Part shown: piece after piece, positions 8,185 to 17,321 of the stretch | How positions within the stretch are numbered: the stretch's first letter is position 1 | How the letters are laid out: each line of letters begins with the position of its first letter | Source: Bog-756 sp963828385 | GTDB lineage: Bacteria; Actinomycetota; Acidimicrobiia; Acidimicrobiales; RAAP-2 | Assembly: GCA_963828385.1 (NCBI GenBank) | Contig: CAWHEF010000002.1 | Span: 2,232,001 to 2,296,000 of the forward strand | Length of the DNA: 64,000 bases | Direction of reading: 5' to 3' | Translations under genes and position numbers: made by a program | The notes under the pieces: generated by a model | Database searches by the model: none | Told to the model about the DNA's origin: nothing | The model's input: only the letters and a program-made list of their open reading frames with translations

Positions 8185-9383
8185 CCGTCGCTGTGGCCGG
8201 GCCGGTCCGTTACAGCCCCTACGACTACGAGATCGACGACGACCCGTATCCCGTATACGCCAGGCTCCGCGCCGAGGCCCCGCTCTACCGGAACGACGAG
8301 CTCGACTTCTGGGCGCTGTCCCGTCACGAGGACGTGCTCGGAGCGTTCCGCGACGTCGATACCTTCTCCAATTCGCACGGCGTGTCGCTCGATCCGGCGG
8401 CCTTCGGAACCGACGCCCACAGGGTGATGTCCTTCCTCGCCCTCGACCCGCCTCGCCACACCCGCATGCGGTCGCTGGTGGGAAAGGGGTTCACCCCGAC
8501 CAAGGTTGCGGCGATGGAGAGCCGGGTGCGGGAGATCACGCTCGAGCACCTCGAGCCCGCGCTCGAGCGCGGTTCGTTCGACTTCATCGCCGACTTCGCC
8601 GGCAAGGTGCCGATGGACGTCATCTCGGAGCTGGTGGGCGTTCCCTCCGCCGACCGGACCGAGATCCGCCGCCTCGCCGACCTCGTGGTCCACCGGGAAC
8701 CAGGGATCCACGACGTGCCGCCCGCCGGCATGGACGCCGCCCTCAAGCTGGCCGGCTACTACTCCGACCTGGTGGCAGCGCGCCGACGATCGCCGCAGGA
8801 CGACCTCGCCTCGGCATTGCTCGAATCGGAGATCGACGGGGACAGGCTGGATGACGACGAGGTCATCGCCGTCCTGTTCCTCATGGTCGTCGCCGGCAAC
8901 GAGACGACCACCAAGCTTCTCGGGAATGCCTGGTACTGGGGTTGGCACCATCCTGACCAGGTCGCCAAGCCGTTCGCCGTCCCGAGTCGGGTGGACGACT
9001 GGGTCGAGGAGACCCTCCGCTTCGACACTTCGACCCAGATGCTGCTCCGGGTCACCCGAAAGCCGGTCGAGTACCACGGAGAGACCGTCCCCCCATGGAG
9101 ACGGGTCCTGTTGCTCGTCGGCTCGGCCAACCGGGACGAGCGCGTGTTCCCTGATCCGGACCGCTTCGACCTCGACCGGGACACGTCGCGGCTGGTCAGC
9201 TTCGGCAGCGGTAGGCACTTCTGCATGGGCGCCCCCCTCGCCCGCCTCGAGGCCCGGGTGGCGCTCGGTGAGCTGGTCGCCCGGGTGCGCCGGTACTCCA
9301 TCGACCCAGCCGGAACAGACCGGGTCCACTCGATCAACGTCCGGGGGTTCACGGCGTTGCCGACGACCGTCACCTTGCGCTGA
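8181..9383 (+). CDS. Cytochrome P450, CYP123-like
   Basis: 400-residue soluble bacterial P450. I-helix oxygen-activation motif AGNETTT, K-helix EETLR (ExxR), and heme loop FGSGRHFCMG with the thiolate Cys at about residue 348. The N-terminal half (SRHEDVLGAFRDVDTFSNS, then DPPRHTRMRSLVGKGFTP) and the order of neighbours recall M. tuberculosis CYP123 (Rv0766c). It needs a ferredoxin, probably the one encoded at 11619. Substrate unknown; a sterol, terpenoid or fatty acid would fit the operon. It overlaps the TetR gene as ATGA and the SDR by one base (TGATG). Confidence 0.9.
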   Translation: MTVAVAGPVRYSPYDYEIDDDPYPVYARLRAEAPLYRNDELDFWALSRHEDVLGAFRDVDTFSNSHGVSLDPAAFGTDAHRVMSFLALDPPRHTRMRSLVGKGFTPTKVAAMESRVREITLEHLEPALERGSFDFIADFAGKVPMDVISELVGVPSADRTEIRRLADLVVHREPGIHDVPPAGMDAALKLAGYYSDLVAARRRSPQDDLASALLESEIDGDRLDDDEVIAVLFLMVVAGNETTTKLLGNAWYWGWHHPDQVAKPFAVPSRVDDWVEETLRFDTSTQMLLRVTRKPVEYHGETVPPWRRVLLLVGSANRDERVFPDPDRFDLDRDTSRLVSFGSGRHFCMGAPLARLEARVALGELVARVRRYSIDPAGTDRVHSINVRGFTALPTTVTLR

Positions 9384-10210
9384 TGCCCCGCTTCGAGCCC
9401 AATCCGACCAGACGGCCGGCGGTCGTCACCGGCGCCTCGTCCGGCATCGGGAGGGCGACCGCCGTCGAGCTCGCCTCCCTCGGTCATCCGGTCGCGCTCG
9501 GGGCTCGCCGCGTGGACGAGTGCGAGATCATGGCCAGGGCGATCCGGGAGTCGGGCGGGGAAGCGGTCGCCATCCACCTCGACCTGGCGGTCGGAGACTC
9601 GGTAGAGCTGTTCGCGACCTCGGTGCTCGACGCTCTCGGCAACATCGAGATCGTCGTCTCCAACGCCGGTAGGAACGACGCCGGCTCCGTGCTCGACACC
9701 GACCCGGAAGACCTGGACGCCATGCTCCAGGTGAACGTGAGCGGCTGCCACCGTCTGGTCCGGGCGCTCCTCCCGGCGATGATCGAACGGCGACGGGGGG
9801 ACCTGGCCTTCGTCACCTCGGACGTCGTCGCACGTCCCCGTCCCCTGGTGGCCGGCTACGTGACCTCCAAATGGGGGCTCGAGGGCTACGTACGGGCCCT
9901 GCAGATGGAGCTCGAGGGGACGGGCGTACGAGCCACCATCGTTCGACCCGGTCCCACCCTCACCGAGATGGGGATGGACTGGGACCCCGGGGTGACAGCC
10001 GAGGTGATCGAGAAGTGGGTGACATGGGGGTTCGCCAGACACCCGAGCTTCATGCGCCCCGAGGGCGTGGCCAAGGCCATCGTGGCCGCCATCTCGCTGC
10101 CCCGAGGGACACATGCCGCCGCCGTCGACGTCCAACCCGAAGCACCGGTCACTCCCCGAACGGAGAACGCCGGATCGACCAAGGAACCGCCCCGATGCCC
10201 ACACGACTAG
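9383..10210 (+). CDS. Short-chain dehydrogenase/reductase (SDR)
   Basis: 275-residue classical SDR. Cofactor loop TGASSGIGRA (residues about 17-26), NAGRND, VNVSG, catalytic Ser in FVTSD and YVTSK (YxxxK). The IVRPGPTLTEMG loop follows. It presumably oxidises the alcohol made by one of the two flanking P450s, or a 3-hydroxysteroid. Corresponds in position to Rv0765c, between CYP123 and CYP51. The last 16 bp overlap the next P450. Confidence 0.88.
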   Translation: MPRFEPNPTRRPAVVTGASSGIGRATAVELASLGHPVALGARRVDECEIMARAIRESGGEAVAIHLDLAVGDSVELFATSVLDALGNIEIVVSNAGRNDAGSVLDTDPEDLDAMLQVNVSGCHRLVRALLPAMIERRRGDLAFVTSDVVARPRPLVAGYVTSKWGLEGYVRALQMELEGTGVRATIVRPGPTLTEMGMDWDPGVTAEVIEKWVTWGFARHPSFMRPEGVAKAIVAAISLPRGTHAAAVDVQPEAPVTPRTENAGSTKEPPRCPHD

Positions 10211-11622
10211 AGCCCCGTATGCCCCCTCGAGTGTCGGGAGCGGCACCTGATGACGGTCAGCTGGACGAGCTCCGAAGGGATCCGATCACCCTCCTCGATC
10301 GTGTCCGCTCCGAATGCGGCGACGTCGGGACATTTCGACTGGCCGACCGGGACGTCGTGCTCCTCACCGGCGCAGACGCCAACGAGGTCTTCTTCCGGGC
10401 GCCTGAGGACGTGCTCGACCAGGCCGAGGCATATCCGTTCATGACACCGATCTTCGGCGAAGGTGTGGTGTTCGACGCCCCGCCCGAGCGGAGGCGCGAG
10501 ATGCTGCACAATCAGGCGTTGAGGGACAAGTTCATGCGCGGGCACGCGTCCACCATCGCCGCCGAGGTCGAGGGGATGGTCGAGCACTGGGACGACAGAG
10601 GAGAGATCGACCTCCTCGACTGGTTCGCCGAGCTGACGATCTACACGTCGTCGGCCTGTTTGATCGGTCGACGGTTCCGGAACGAGCTCGATCGGCGGTT
10701 CTCCGCTCTCTACCATGACCTGGAGCGCGGGACCGATGCCATCGCCTATGTCGATCCCTACGCCCCGATCGAGAGCTTCAAGAGGCGGGACGAAGCCCGG
10801 ATCGGTCTTGTGGCGCTGGTGAAGGAGATCATGGAGCGCCGGGCGCGTGAATCGAAGCCCACGGAATCCATGGAAGAGGAGCGGGATCTTCTCGACGTGC
10901 TCATGTCGATCGTCGGCGACGGCGGGGCCCCACGGTTCAGCGCCGATGAGATCACCGGCATGTTCATCTCGATGATGTTCGCCGGGCACCACACCACATC
11001 GGGCACGGCGGCGTGGACGCTGATCGAGCTGCTCCGCCATCCCGATGAGCTCGCGGCGGTGAAAGCGGAGCTCGTCGGTCTCTACGAGGGTGGAGCGGAT
11101 GTCAGCTACCAGGCCCTCCGTGAGATGCCGAGGCTCGAGTCGGCGATCAAGGAGGCACTCCGACTGCATCCTCCGTTGATCCTCCTGCTCCGGGTGGCCA
11201 AGGAGGACTTCGAAGTGGGCCCCTACACCATCCGGGCCGGCCAGATGGTCGGCGCGTCACCGGCCGTGTCCAACCGGATTCGGGAGGACTTCCCGAGACC
11301 CGATTCCTTCGAGCCCGCCCGCTACCTCGAGCCACGAGCGGAGGACAGAGCGAACCCGTGGACATGGATTCCCTTCGGCGCGGGGCGCCACCGGTGTGTC
11401 GGTGCGGCCTTCGCCATGATGCAGTTGAAGGCGATCTTCTCGGTGTTGCTACTCGATTGGGACTTCGAGCTCGCCCAGCCTCCCGACTCCTACCGGAACG
11501 ATCACTCGAAGATGGTGGTCCAGCTCTCCCAGCCGTGCGTCGTCCGTTATCGGCGGGGCTCTTCCCACAGCCGGCTCCGGCGCCACGACTCGCCGATGCC
11601 GTCGGCTGGCTCGCCCTCATGA
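10195..11622 (+). CDS. cyp51: Sterol 14-alpha-demethylase (CYP51)
   Basis: 475-residue P450 closely resembling the mycobacterial CYP51 as I recall it: I-helix FAGHHTTSGTAAWTLIEL, K-helix KEALRLHPPL (ExxR), heme loop FGAGRHRCVG with Cys at about 401, and the C-terminal AQPPDSYRNDHSKMVVQL, which is nearly diagnostic for CYP51. The B'-region signature Y-x6-F/L-x5-G (YPFMTPIFGEGVVF) also fits. It removes the 14-alpha-methyl of a sterol in three oxidations, fed by the ferredoxin whose ATG overlaps its stop (ATGA). The C-terminal extension after YRR is longer than in M. tuberculosis (451 residues). Real sterol substrate in this host is unproven. Confidence 0.93.
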   Translation: MPTRLEPRMPPRVSGAAPDDGQLDELRRDPITLLDRVRSECGDVGTFRLADRDVVLLTGADANEVFFRAPEDVLDQAEAYPFMTPIFGEGVVFDAPPERRREMLHNQALRDKFMRGHASTIAAEVEGMVEHWDDRGEIDLLDWFAELTIYTSSACLIGRRFRNELDRRFSALYHDLERGTDAIAYVDPYAPIESFKRRDEARIGLVALVKEIMERRARESKPTESMEEERDLLDVLMSIVGDGGAPRFSADEITGMFISMMFAGHHTTSGTAAWTLIELLRHPDELAAVKAELVGLYEGGADVSYQALREMPRLESAIKEALRLHPPLILLLRVAKEDFEVGPYTIRAGQMVGASPAVSNRIREDFPRPDSFEPARYLEPRAEDRANPWTWIPFGAGRHRCVGAAFAMMQLKAIFSVLLLDWDFELAQPPDSYRNDHSKMVVQLSQPCVVRYRRGSSHSRLRRHDSPMPSAGSPS

Positions 11623-11819
11623 TCACGATCTCGGTCGACCGCGACCTTTGCCAAGGACACGGGGTCTGCGAGTCCGAGGCGCCTTCGGTGTTCGAGGTGG
11701 GCAGCGACCACACCGTCGTCGTGCTGGACCAGCACCCCGAGGACAGCTCGCGAGCCGCTATCGAAGCTGCGGTCCGATTCTGTCCCACGTCGGCCCTGAC
11801 CATCGTCGAGGAGGAGTGA
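11619..11819 (+). CDS. [3Fe-4S] ferredoxin partner of CYP51
   Basis: 66-residue ferredoxin. Cysteines 11, 17 and 55 with His14 in place of the second cluster Cys (CQGHGVC...FCP) give the P450-associated [3Fe-4S] type. It would carry electrons from a ferredoxin reductase to CYP51 and perhaps to the CYP123-like enzyme. ATGA overlap with cyp51 ensures stoichiometric translation; same gene order as Rv0764c-Rv0763c. No ferredoxin reductase is seen in the window. Confidence 0.93.
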   Translation: MITISVDRDLCQGHGVCESEAPSVFEVGSDHTVVVLDQHPEDSSRAAIEAAVRFCPTSALTIVEEE

Positions 11820-11822
11820 CTC

Positions 11823-12380
11823 ATGAGGTTCCCGAGAAGCGAGCTCGAAGAGATGGTGGACCGCTGGTTGGCCATCAACCGGACATGTGAGTCCGAGCGC
11901 GACTGGCGTCCCATGGCCGACATGTACACCGAGGACGCCACCTACGGATGGAACGTAGGGCCCAACGACGAGTTCATGGCCGTCGGGCGGAGCCAGATCC
12001 TCGAGTTCGCGCTGGGCAGCGAGATGACCGGGCTCTCGGGATGGACCTACCCGTACCAGCGAGTGCTGATCGACGACGTCCAGGGTGAGGTCCTCGGACT
12101 CTGGAAGCAGGTCGCCGACGCCGCTCGACCTGACGGGAGCCACTATGAGATCGCCGGGCTCGGTGGAAGTTGGTTCCGGTACGCCGGGAACTACCAGTGG
12201 GGCTGGCAGCGCGATTTCTTCGACGTCGGCAACGCCGCCGCCACCTTCTTCGAGATGATGAAGGCAGGCGTGCTGACGGCGGGCATGCAGCAGAGGTTGG
12301 AACGAGCAGCGTCAAAAGAGCGTCTTCCGGGCCACTACGCTCTGGGCAACGCACCGGTGGGCCTGTGGGACGGCGTGTGA
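11823..12380 (+). CDS. SnoaL/NTF2-like protein of the CYP51 operon
   Basis: 185-residue cytosolic protein with the N-terminal helix MVDRWLAINRTCESERDWRPMADMY (shown in parts: WLAINRTCES, RDWRPMADMY) and ED-ATYGWN strand typical of the SnoaL-like/NTF2 cone fold, whose pocket often binds or isomerises polycyclic ketones. Starts 3 bp after the ferredoxin stop. Its size and place match the hypothetical Rv0762c that follows the ferredoxin in M. tuberculosis. Catalysis versus simple ligand binding cannot be decided; no obvious ketosteroid-isomerase catalytic pair is recognised. Confidence 0.75.
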   Translation: MRFPRSELEEMVDRWLAINRTCESERDWRPMADMYTEDATYGWNVGPNDEFMAVGRSQILEFALGSEMTGLSGWTYPYQRVLIDDVQGEVLGLWKQVADAARPDGSHYEIAGLGGSWFRYAGNYQWGWQRDFFDVGNAAATFFEMMKAGVLTAGMQQRLERAASKERLPGHYALGNAPVGLWDGV

Positions 12381-12415
12381 CCACCGGAGACGCCCCATCT
12401 TCCGGCGGCCGGCGG

Positions 12416-13525
12416 TCAGAGACCCGACGGTGAGCGCGGCGGGGTCCGTTCGACCCCAGTCGCCACCCGTTCGATCACCTCGGTGCGCCATGCCCGGAGC
12501 GCATCGGAATGTTCGGCATCGGTGCGGCCTATCCGGACCAGGACGAGATCGAGCCCGGGACAGACGTCGATGAACTGGCCCTCGTACCCCGACGCCCAGA
12601 ACGTGCCGAGGGCGTGTCCGCCACTCCACCAGTGGGCGCCATACCGGTCTCCGTCCGGGTCGGTGGACCTCGGTCGGCGTCCGTGGTCGACCCAGCCCCG
12701 GGGAAGGAGCCGTCGACCGTTCCATACACCATCTCGGAGGTAGAGCAGCCCGAACCGGGCGTAGTCGCGGGCCGTGGCATAGACGTAGGACGACGCGATC
12801 CATGTCCCGGCCCCGTCGCACCGGACGGTGGCCGTTCGCATGCCCAGTGGCTCGAAGAGCCGTCGGGACAGGAACCGCTCGTAGGGCGCTCCCGGCCCCA
12901 CCAGGCGGGCAACGATGCCTGAGAGGATGTTGCTGGTTCCGCTCGAATAGTTGAAGCGGGTACCCGGAGGAGCGGCGAGCTGCCGATCTGCGGCGAACGC
13001 CGCCATGTCCTCCTGCCCCCTGCCGAACAGCATCTCGATCACGTCAGAGGACCCCGCGTCCACGTACTCTTCGACGAAGTCGAGTCCGTCTCGCATCTCG
13101 AGCAGCTGCTGGAGGGTGACGGCACGGCGCGCATCCCCCGGCTGCGACCACAGAGCCACCGGGGCGCGGTCGCCGGTATCCAGGAGACCGTCACCCACGA
13201 GCATGCCGACGACGGCGTGGAGCATCGACTTGGCCATGGACCACGACAGCAGTGGCGTGCCCGATGTGACCGGTTTCCCGGGCTCGTCCCACTGGGGAAG
13301 CTCGCCGTCGTAGTGCTCGTAGACCAGTCGCCCCCGGTGGACCACCACCACGGCATAGGTCTGATGGAGGCGCCCGGCCGGATCGAACGCCCGGACCATG
13401 AGGTCGTCGAGCTCGAGCGTCCGGGGAAGTGTGCCCTCCGGCCAGTCCTGTTCCGGCCAGGGCACGTCCTCGGCCTGGTCGGGGAGTGGAAGCAACGGTG
13501 GATCGTCAGCCGTGCTCGCGGTCAC
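12416..13525 (-). CDS. Serine hydrolase, beta-lactamase class C/DD-peptidase family
   Basis: 369-residue serine hydrolase. The nucleophile motif SMAK (S96-K99, SxxK) follows a typical strand VVVHRGRLVYEHY; NYSSGTS supplies the Tyr of the second motif, and GYEGQF near the C terminus stands at the third-motif position. No signal peptide is evident, so it is more likely a cytosolic esterase/6-aminohexanoate-oligomer-hydrolase-like enzyme than a beta-lactamase. Convergent with the CYP51 operon and divergent from the SRPBCC gene. Confidence 0.85.
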   Translation of the reverse strand: MTASTADDPPLLPLPDQAEDVPWPEQDWPEGTLPRTLELDDLMVRAFDPAGRLHQTYAVVVVHRGRLVYEHYDGELPQWDEPGKPVTSGTPLLSWSMAKSMLHAVVGMLVGDGLLDTGDRAPVALWSQPGDARRAVTLQQLLEMRDGLDFVEEYVDAGSSDVIEMLFGRGQEDMAAFAADRQLAAPPGTRFNYSSGTSNILSGIVARLVGPGAPYERFLSRRLFEPLGMRTATVRCDGAGTWIASSYVYATARDYARFGLLYLRDGVWNGRRLLPRGWVDHGRRPRSTDPDGDRYGAHWWSGGHALGTFWASGYEGQFIDVCPGLDLVLVRIGRTDAEHSDALRAWRTEVIERVATGVERTPPRSPSGL

Positions 13526-13640
13526 CGGAGGTGATCATCGCGCAATCCCCGAGGGCCGGGTCGGAGCACCGGGTCGGGCTGACCCGGTCAGATCCCTCTG
13601 CCCGCAGGAGGACCGGCCGTGCGGACCGCGGCGGGCGCCC

Positions 13641-13689
13641 GGGCGGGCACGCGGGCACGGGGCACGGGCACGGGCACGCGGGCACGGGA
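13641..13689. repeat. GGGCACG-type short tandem repeats
   Basis: Intergenic tract built of repeated GGGCACG/GCGGGCACG units between two divergent genes. It fills most of the promoter region of the SRPBCC gene. Confidence 0.75.
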
Positions 13690-13703
13690 CCTATGGTTGG
13701 CGG

Positions 13704-14168
13704 ATGCGAGACTCGGTGACCGTCCACATGAACGCCTCAGCGGAGGACGTCTGGGCGCTGCTCAGCGACGTGACCCGGATCGGGCGCTACAGCCCCGAGA
13801 CGTTCGAAGCTGAGTGGCTGGACGGTGCCACCGGGCCGGCGGTGGGGGCCCGGTTCCGCGGGCACGTGAAGAGGAACGGGATCGGTCCGACGTACTGGTC
13901 ACCGTGCACGGTGACGGCGTGTGAACCGGGACGTGAGTTCGCCTTCGGTGTGGGTTCGCCGAAGAAGCCGCTCAACGTCTGGCGCTACCGGCTCGAGCCG
14001 GCAGGAAACGGCACGGACGTCACCGAGTCGTTCCAGCTGGCGGACACGGCGCCGCTCAAGCTGTACTGGGCCCTCTTGGGATGGGCCCGGGGCCGGACGA
14101 ACCGCAGGGGCATGCAGACCACCCTCGAGCGGATCAAGGCGGAAGTGGAGGCGGGCACAGGAGGATGA
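13704..14168 (+). CDS. SRPBCC family (polyketide cyclase-like) protein
   Basis: 154-residue START/SRPBCC-fold protein: N-terminal strand MRDSVTVHMNASAEDVWALL, the SDVTRIGRYSPE helix and EWLDGATGPAVGARFRGH are the usual family landmarks. These proteins bind hydrophobic ligands in a cavity. Start is the ATG at 13704; no clear Shine-Dalgarno. Followed 59 bp later by a methyltransferase. Ligand unknown. Confidence 0.8.
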   Translation: MRDSVTVHMNASAEDVWALLSDVTRIGRYSPETFEAEWLDGATGPAVGARFRGHVKRNGIGPTYWSPCTVTACEPGREFAFGVGSPKKPLNVWRYRLEPAGNGTDVTESFQLADTAPLKLYWALLGWARGRTNRRGMQTTLERIKAEVEAGTGG

Positions 14169-14227
14169 GCCCGAGGACCGGCCGGCCGGTCCGCTCCGCC
14201 CCCCGGCTGGGCGTCGTCGACTGACCC

Positions 14228-14977
14228 ATGGCCGACTACGAGCTCTTCGCCCGCTTCTACGACGACGTCATGGACGACCCGGCGCCGCGGGCCAAACGGG
14301 TCAACGACTGGATCGGCCGCTACCGCCCCGACGCCCGGACCGTGCTCGAGCTGGCCTGTGGCACCGGGTCGATCCTCGCTCACCTCACGTCACTGCATTC
14401 CCCCGCCGGTCTAGATCGCTCCCTCACCGGTCTTGATCGCTCACCCGAGATGCTGGCGGTGGCGAGCTCGAAGGTCCCGGGCGCTCGCCTGGTTCAAGGC
14501 GATATGACATCGTTCGTTCTGGGACAGCGATTCGATGTCATCGTGTCGGTCTTCGACAGCGTCAACCATCTGTTGACCTTCGACGCCTGGATCTCGATGT
14601 TCGACGCCGTCCACCGTCATCTGGAGGAGGGAGGCCTGTTCGTGTTCGACGTGAACACGATCGGCGAGCTGCGGCGCCTGGGCGAGGAGCAACCGTGGGT
14701 CTACGACTTCGGCGACAACGTGGTGATCATGGATGTGACCTACGAAGGGGCCGGCGTCTCCCTGTGGGACATCAGGATCTTCGAGCACCTGAAGGGCTCG
14801 GACTACGAGCTTCATCACGAACAGATCGGAGAGCTCGGAATGGCGCTGTCCCAGATCAATACGGCGCTCGACCCGCGTTTCATCGTGCTCGAGCAGGTCG
14901 ATGAGAATGGTGGACCGGCCGACGACGGATCGGTCAAGTGCCACTTTGCCTGCCGACGTCGAGGTCCACGACGGTGA
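14228..14977 (+). CDS. Class I SAM-dependent methyltransferase
   Basis: 249-residue methyltransferase with motif I VLELACGTGSIL, motif II region TGLDRSPEMLAVA, acidic motif QGDMTSF and a post-I strand VIVSVFDSVNHL. The dimethyl-sugar/UbiE-like layout does not identify the substrate. An imperfect 18-21 bp tandem duplication (14408-14446) inside the gene repeats GLDRS, lengthening the loop before the motif II Asp by about 7 residues without breaking frame. Confidence 0.87.
   Translation: MADYELFARFYDDVMDDPAPRAKRVNDWIGRYRPDARTVLELACGTGSILAHLTSLHSPAGLDRSLTGLDRSPEMLAVASSKVPGARLVQGDMTSFVLGQRFDVIVSVFDSVNHLLTFDAWISMFDAVHRHLEEGGLFVFDVNTIGELRRLGEEQPWVYDFGDNVVIMDVTYEGAGVSLWDIRIFEHLKGSDYELHHEQIGELGMALSQINTALDPRFIVLEQVDENGGPADDGSVKCHFACRRRGPRR
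14408..14446. repeat. In-frame tandem duplication inside methyltransferase gene
   Basis: GGTCTAGATCGCTCCCTCACC (given as GGTCTAGATCGCT plus CCCTCACC) is followed by GGTCTTGATCGCTCACCC, giving GLDRSLTGLDRS in the protein. The second copy aligns with the expected methyltransferase loop; the first is the addition. Confidence 0.75.
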
Positions 14978-15006
14978 GCCGGACGAGGTTGGGGGAAGAT
15001 GACCCC

Positions 15007-15540
15007 GTGAGCAGCCCGGTGAGCGACTTCGGACCCACGACCTACGGCGAGCCGTGTGGCCTCTGCGATTTCACCTGGTCGATCTCCTTCGAGGTGGCGA
15101 TGGCGCTCGTGGCCGAGGTCCCCGACGGGTACCGCCGAGCGGTGGCTGGTGCCGACGGAAGCGAGCGCACTGCCTCCCTCGGCTGGTCGGTGGGGGCGTA
15201 CGTGTGCCACGTAGCCGACAACTTGAGGATCTGGGCCGAGCGTCTGATGGGGGTGGTCGGGGGCGGCGGCGCGTCCGTCGCCTCCTACGACGAGAACCTT
15301 CTCGCCCAGGCCAGGCGGTACGCGGCCATCCCGCTGACGGCGGCGCTCTGGTCCCTCGACCGCTCGGTGGACGACTGGCTCGCCGCTGTCGACGCCTCGG
15401 ACCCCGAGGGGGTTGTCCTCGTCCATCCCGAGCGCGGCGAGCTGACCCTCTTTGACGTGACGGCGGCGAACGCCCACGATGCGTTCCATCATCTCGTGGA
15501 CATCGACACCATTCTCAAATCGAATCCGGGACCGCGCTGA
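15007..15540 (+). CDS. DinB-like domain protein
   Basis: 177-residue four-helix protein of the DinB/YfiT-like family. Conserved metal-site histidines appear in YVCHVADN and in AHDAFHHLVD near the C terminus. Such proteins are often thiol-dependent metalloenzymes (bacillithiol/mycothiol transferases). GTG start at 15007; 29 bp after the methyltransferase stop. Substrate unknown. Confidence 0.78.
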   Translation: MSSPVSDFGPTTYGEPCGLCDFTWSISFEVAMALVAEVPDGYRRAVAGADGSERTASLGWSVGAYVCHVADNLRIWAERLMGVVGGGGASVASYDENLLAQARRYAAIPLTAALWSLDRSVDDWLAAVDASDPEGVVLVHPERGELTLFDVTAANAHDAFHHLVDIDTILKSNPGPR

Positions 15541-15644
15541 AGGGTCTCTGATCGGGGCCGTGGTCCGATGCTCGACGACATGAGGCGCCCCCGTTCCGCG
15601 TTCGGTATCGGGCTGGGGTCTGGAACCACGGAGGGGTCGCTCGC

Positions 15645-17267
15645 GTGATCAGCATCGCCGACGGGATCGGGTTGATCGTCGGGATCGTCATCATCGCCAC
15701 CGTTGCCGACCGCTTGAAGATCGCGTATCCGATTCTCATGGTGGTCGTGGGGATCGGGGTCGCGCTGATCCCGGTCCATCACCGGGTCGAGCTCGATCCC
15801 GAGCTCGTGCTCCTCGTCTTCTTGCCGCCGTTGATCTACGACGCATCCCTCGACACGTCGGCTCGGGAGCTCCGCGGTCAGATGAGACCGATCCTCCTCC
15901 TCGCCATCGGCCTCGTACTGGCGACCATGCTGGTCGTCGCCCTCGTCGTCCATTCGCTCGTCGCCGGGATGGGATGGGCGGTCGCGTTCGCCGTGGGGGC
16001 CATCGTCTCACCGCCCGATTCGGTAGCGGCGATCCAGATTGCCGGAAAGCTCGGACTGCCTCGACGCCTCGTGACCATTCTCGGTGGTGAGGGCTTGATG
16101 AACGACGCCACCGCCCTCACCGCCTATCAGGTGGCGGTAGCGGCAGTCGGCACGACCCTCACCGTCGCCGACGTAGCCGGAAGGTTCGCCCTGGCCGTGG
16201 TGGTCGGGACGGCTATCGGGCTCGGTGTGGGCTGGCTCGGGTGCCAGATGGTCCGCTTCACGGAGACGCCGGTGATCCAGAACACGGCACTCCTGGCGCT
16301 CCCCTTTGCCGCCTATCTCCCCGCCGACAAGCTCGGCGGATCCGGTGTCCTGGCGGTCGTGGCTGCCGGCCTCTATTTCGGCCGGTTCGGATCGGGGGTG
16401 CTCACCGCGGCAGCCCGCGTACAGCAGCGGCAGATCTGGGATCTGATCGTCTTTCTCCTCACCGGGCTCTCGTTCCTGTTGGTGGGCCTCGAGCTGCGAC
16501 CGATCCTCGACAGCCTGACGTCCCGCACCTCCGGCTCACTGGTCACGGAGTCCCTCGCCGTGGTGGGGGTCGTCATCGCAGTGCGAATCGGCTGGATGTT
16601 CGCCGTCACCGCCATTCCGGGGAGATCGAGCCTGTTCAGCGGCAGGCCCGAAGGCGGTCGATCGTGGCGGGACACGGCCGTCGTGAGCTGGTCGGGAATG
16701 CGGGGGGCGGTGAGCCTTGCCGCCGCCCTGGCCCTGCCGCAGAGCTTCCCGAACCGGGATCTGATCGTCTTTCTGACGTTCGCCGTCATCGTGGCGACGT
16801 TGGTCGGACAGGGTCTCACCCTTCCACCGCTCATCCGCCGGCTGGGTCTCGTCAGCCGCGACCAGCAGGAGATGGTCCAGATAGCCGAAACACGACGACG
16901 CCTGACCGTGGCCGCGCTTTCGAGGATCGAACAGATCTCGGCGTCACGTCGCTATCCGCCCGACGTCGTCGAGCGCGTCCGCGCCGGTTTCGAGAACCAG
17001 CTCACTCAGATCGAGCACCGACTGGACGCCGTCGTGACCTCTGATGGAGACAGCCATCCCGATGGCCCCCGATGGGACGGCGAGAACACCGATGCCGGCG
17101 TCGACGCCAAGGAGTCACTGCACATCGAACAGTCGCTGCGCGAGACGATCATCGCCGCCGAGCGCAGCGAGCTTCATGATCTGATGGCGCGGCGGAAGGT
17201 GAGCCAGCGGGTGGCGAGAGGCGTACGGGAGGCGCTCGACATCGACGAGACCACGATGGGGGCCTGA
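15645..17267 (+). CDS. Na+/H+ antiporter, CPA1 family
   Basis: 540-residue integral membrane transporter. About 12 hydrophobic helices occupy residues 1-410; LLVFLPPLIYDASLDT and the ion-binding region VGAIVSPPDSVAA, then GGEGLMNDATAL, are CPA1 hallmarks (Asp pair in place of NhaA-type DD). The C-terminal 130 residues are cytoplasmic and charged, probably regulatory. It would exchange Na+ (or K+) for protons and help pH or salt tolerance. GTG start at 15645; followed by a strong terminator. Confidence 0.9.
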   Translation: MISIADGIGLIVGIVIIATVADRLKIAYPILMVVVGIGVALIPVHHRVELDPELVLLVFLPPLIYDASLDTSARELRGQMRPILLLAIGLVLATMLVVALVVHSLVAGMGWAVAFAVGAIVSPPDSVAAIQIAGKLGLPRRLVTILGGEGLMNDATALTAYQVAVAAVGTTLTVADVAGRFALAVVVGTAIGLGVGWLGCQMVRFTETPVIQNTALLALPFAAYLPADKLGGSGVLAVVAAGLYFGRFGSGVLTAAARVQQRQIWDLIVFLLTGLSFLLVGLELRPILDSLTSRTSGSLVTESLAVVGVVIAVRIGWMFAVTAIPGRSSLFSGRPEGGRSWRDTAVVSWSGMRGAVSLAAALALPQSFPNRDLIVFLTFAVIVATLVGQGLTLPPLIRRLGLVSRDQQEMVQIAETRRRLTVAALSRIEQISASRRYPPDVVERVRAGFENQLTQIEHRLDAVVTSDGDSHPDGPRWDGENTDAGVDAKESLHIEQSLRETIIAAERSELHDLMARRKVSQRVARGVREALDIDETTMGA

Positions 17268-17287
17268 GGGCACCGCTCCCTGAAGAC

Positions 17288-17321
17288 AACCGTAGGGCGC
17301 CCGTTCGGGCGCCCTACGGTT
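17288..17321 (+). terminator. Strong hairpin terminator after antiporter gene
   Basis: Perfect 15-bp stem: AACCGTAGGGCGCCC (17288-17302), loop GTTC, GGGCGCCCTACGGTT (17307-17321), 20 bp after the antiporter stop. No long U tract follows, as is common for actinobacterial terminators. Confidence 0.8.
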
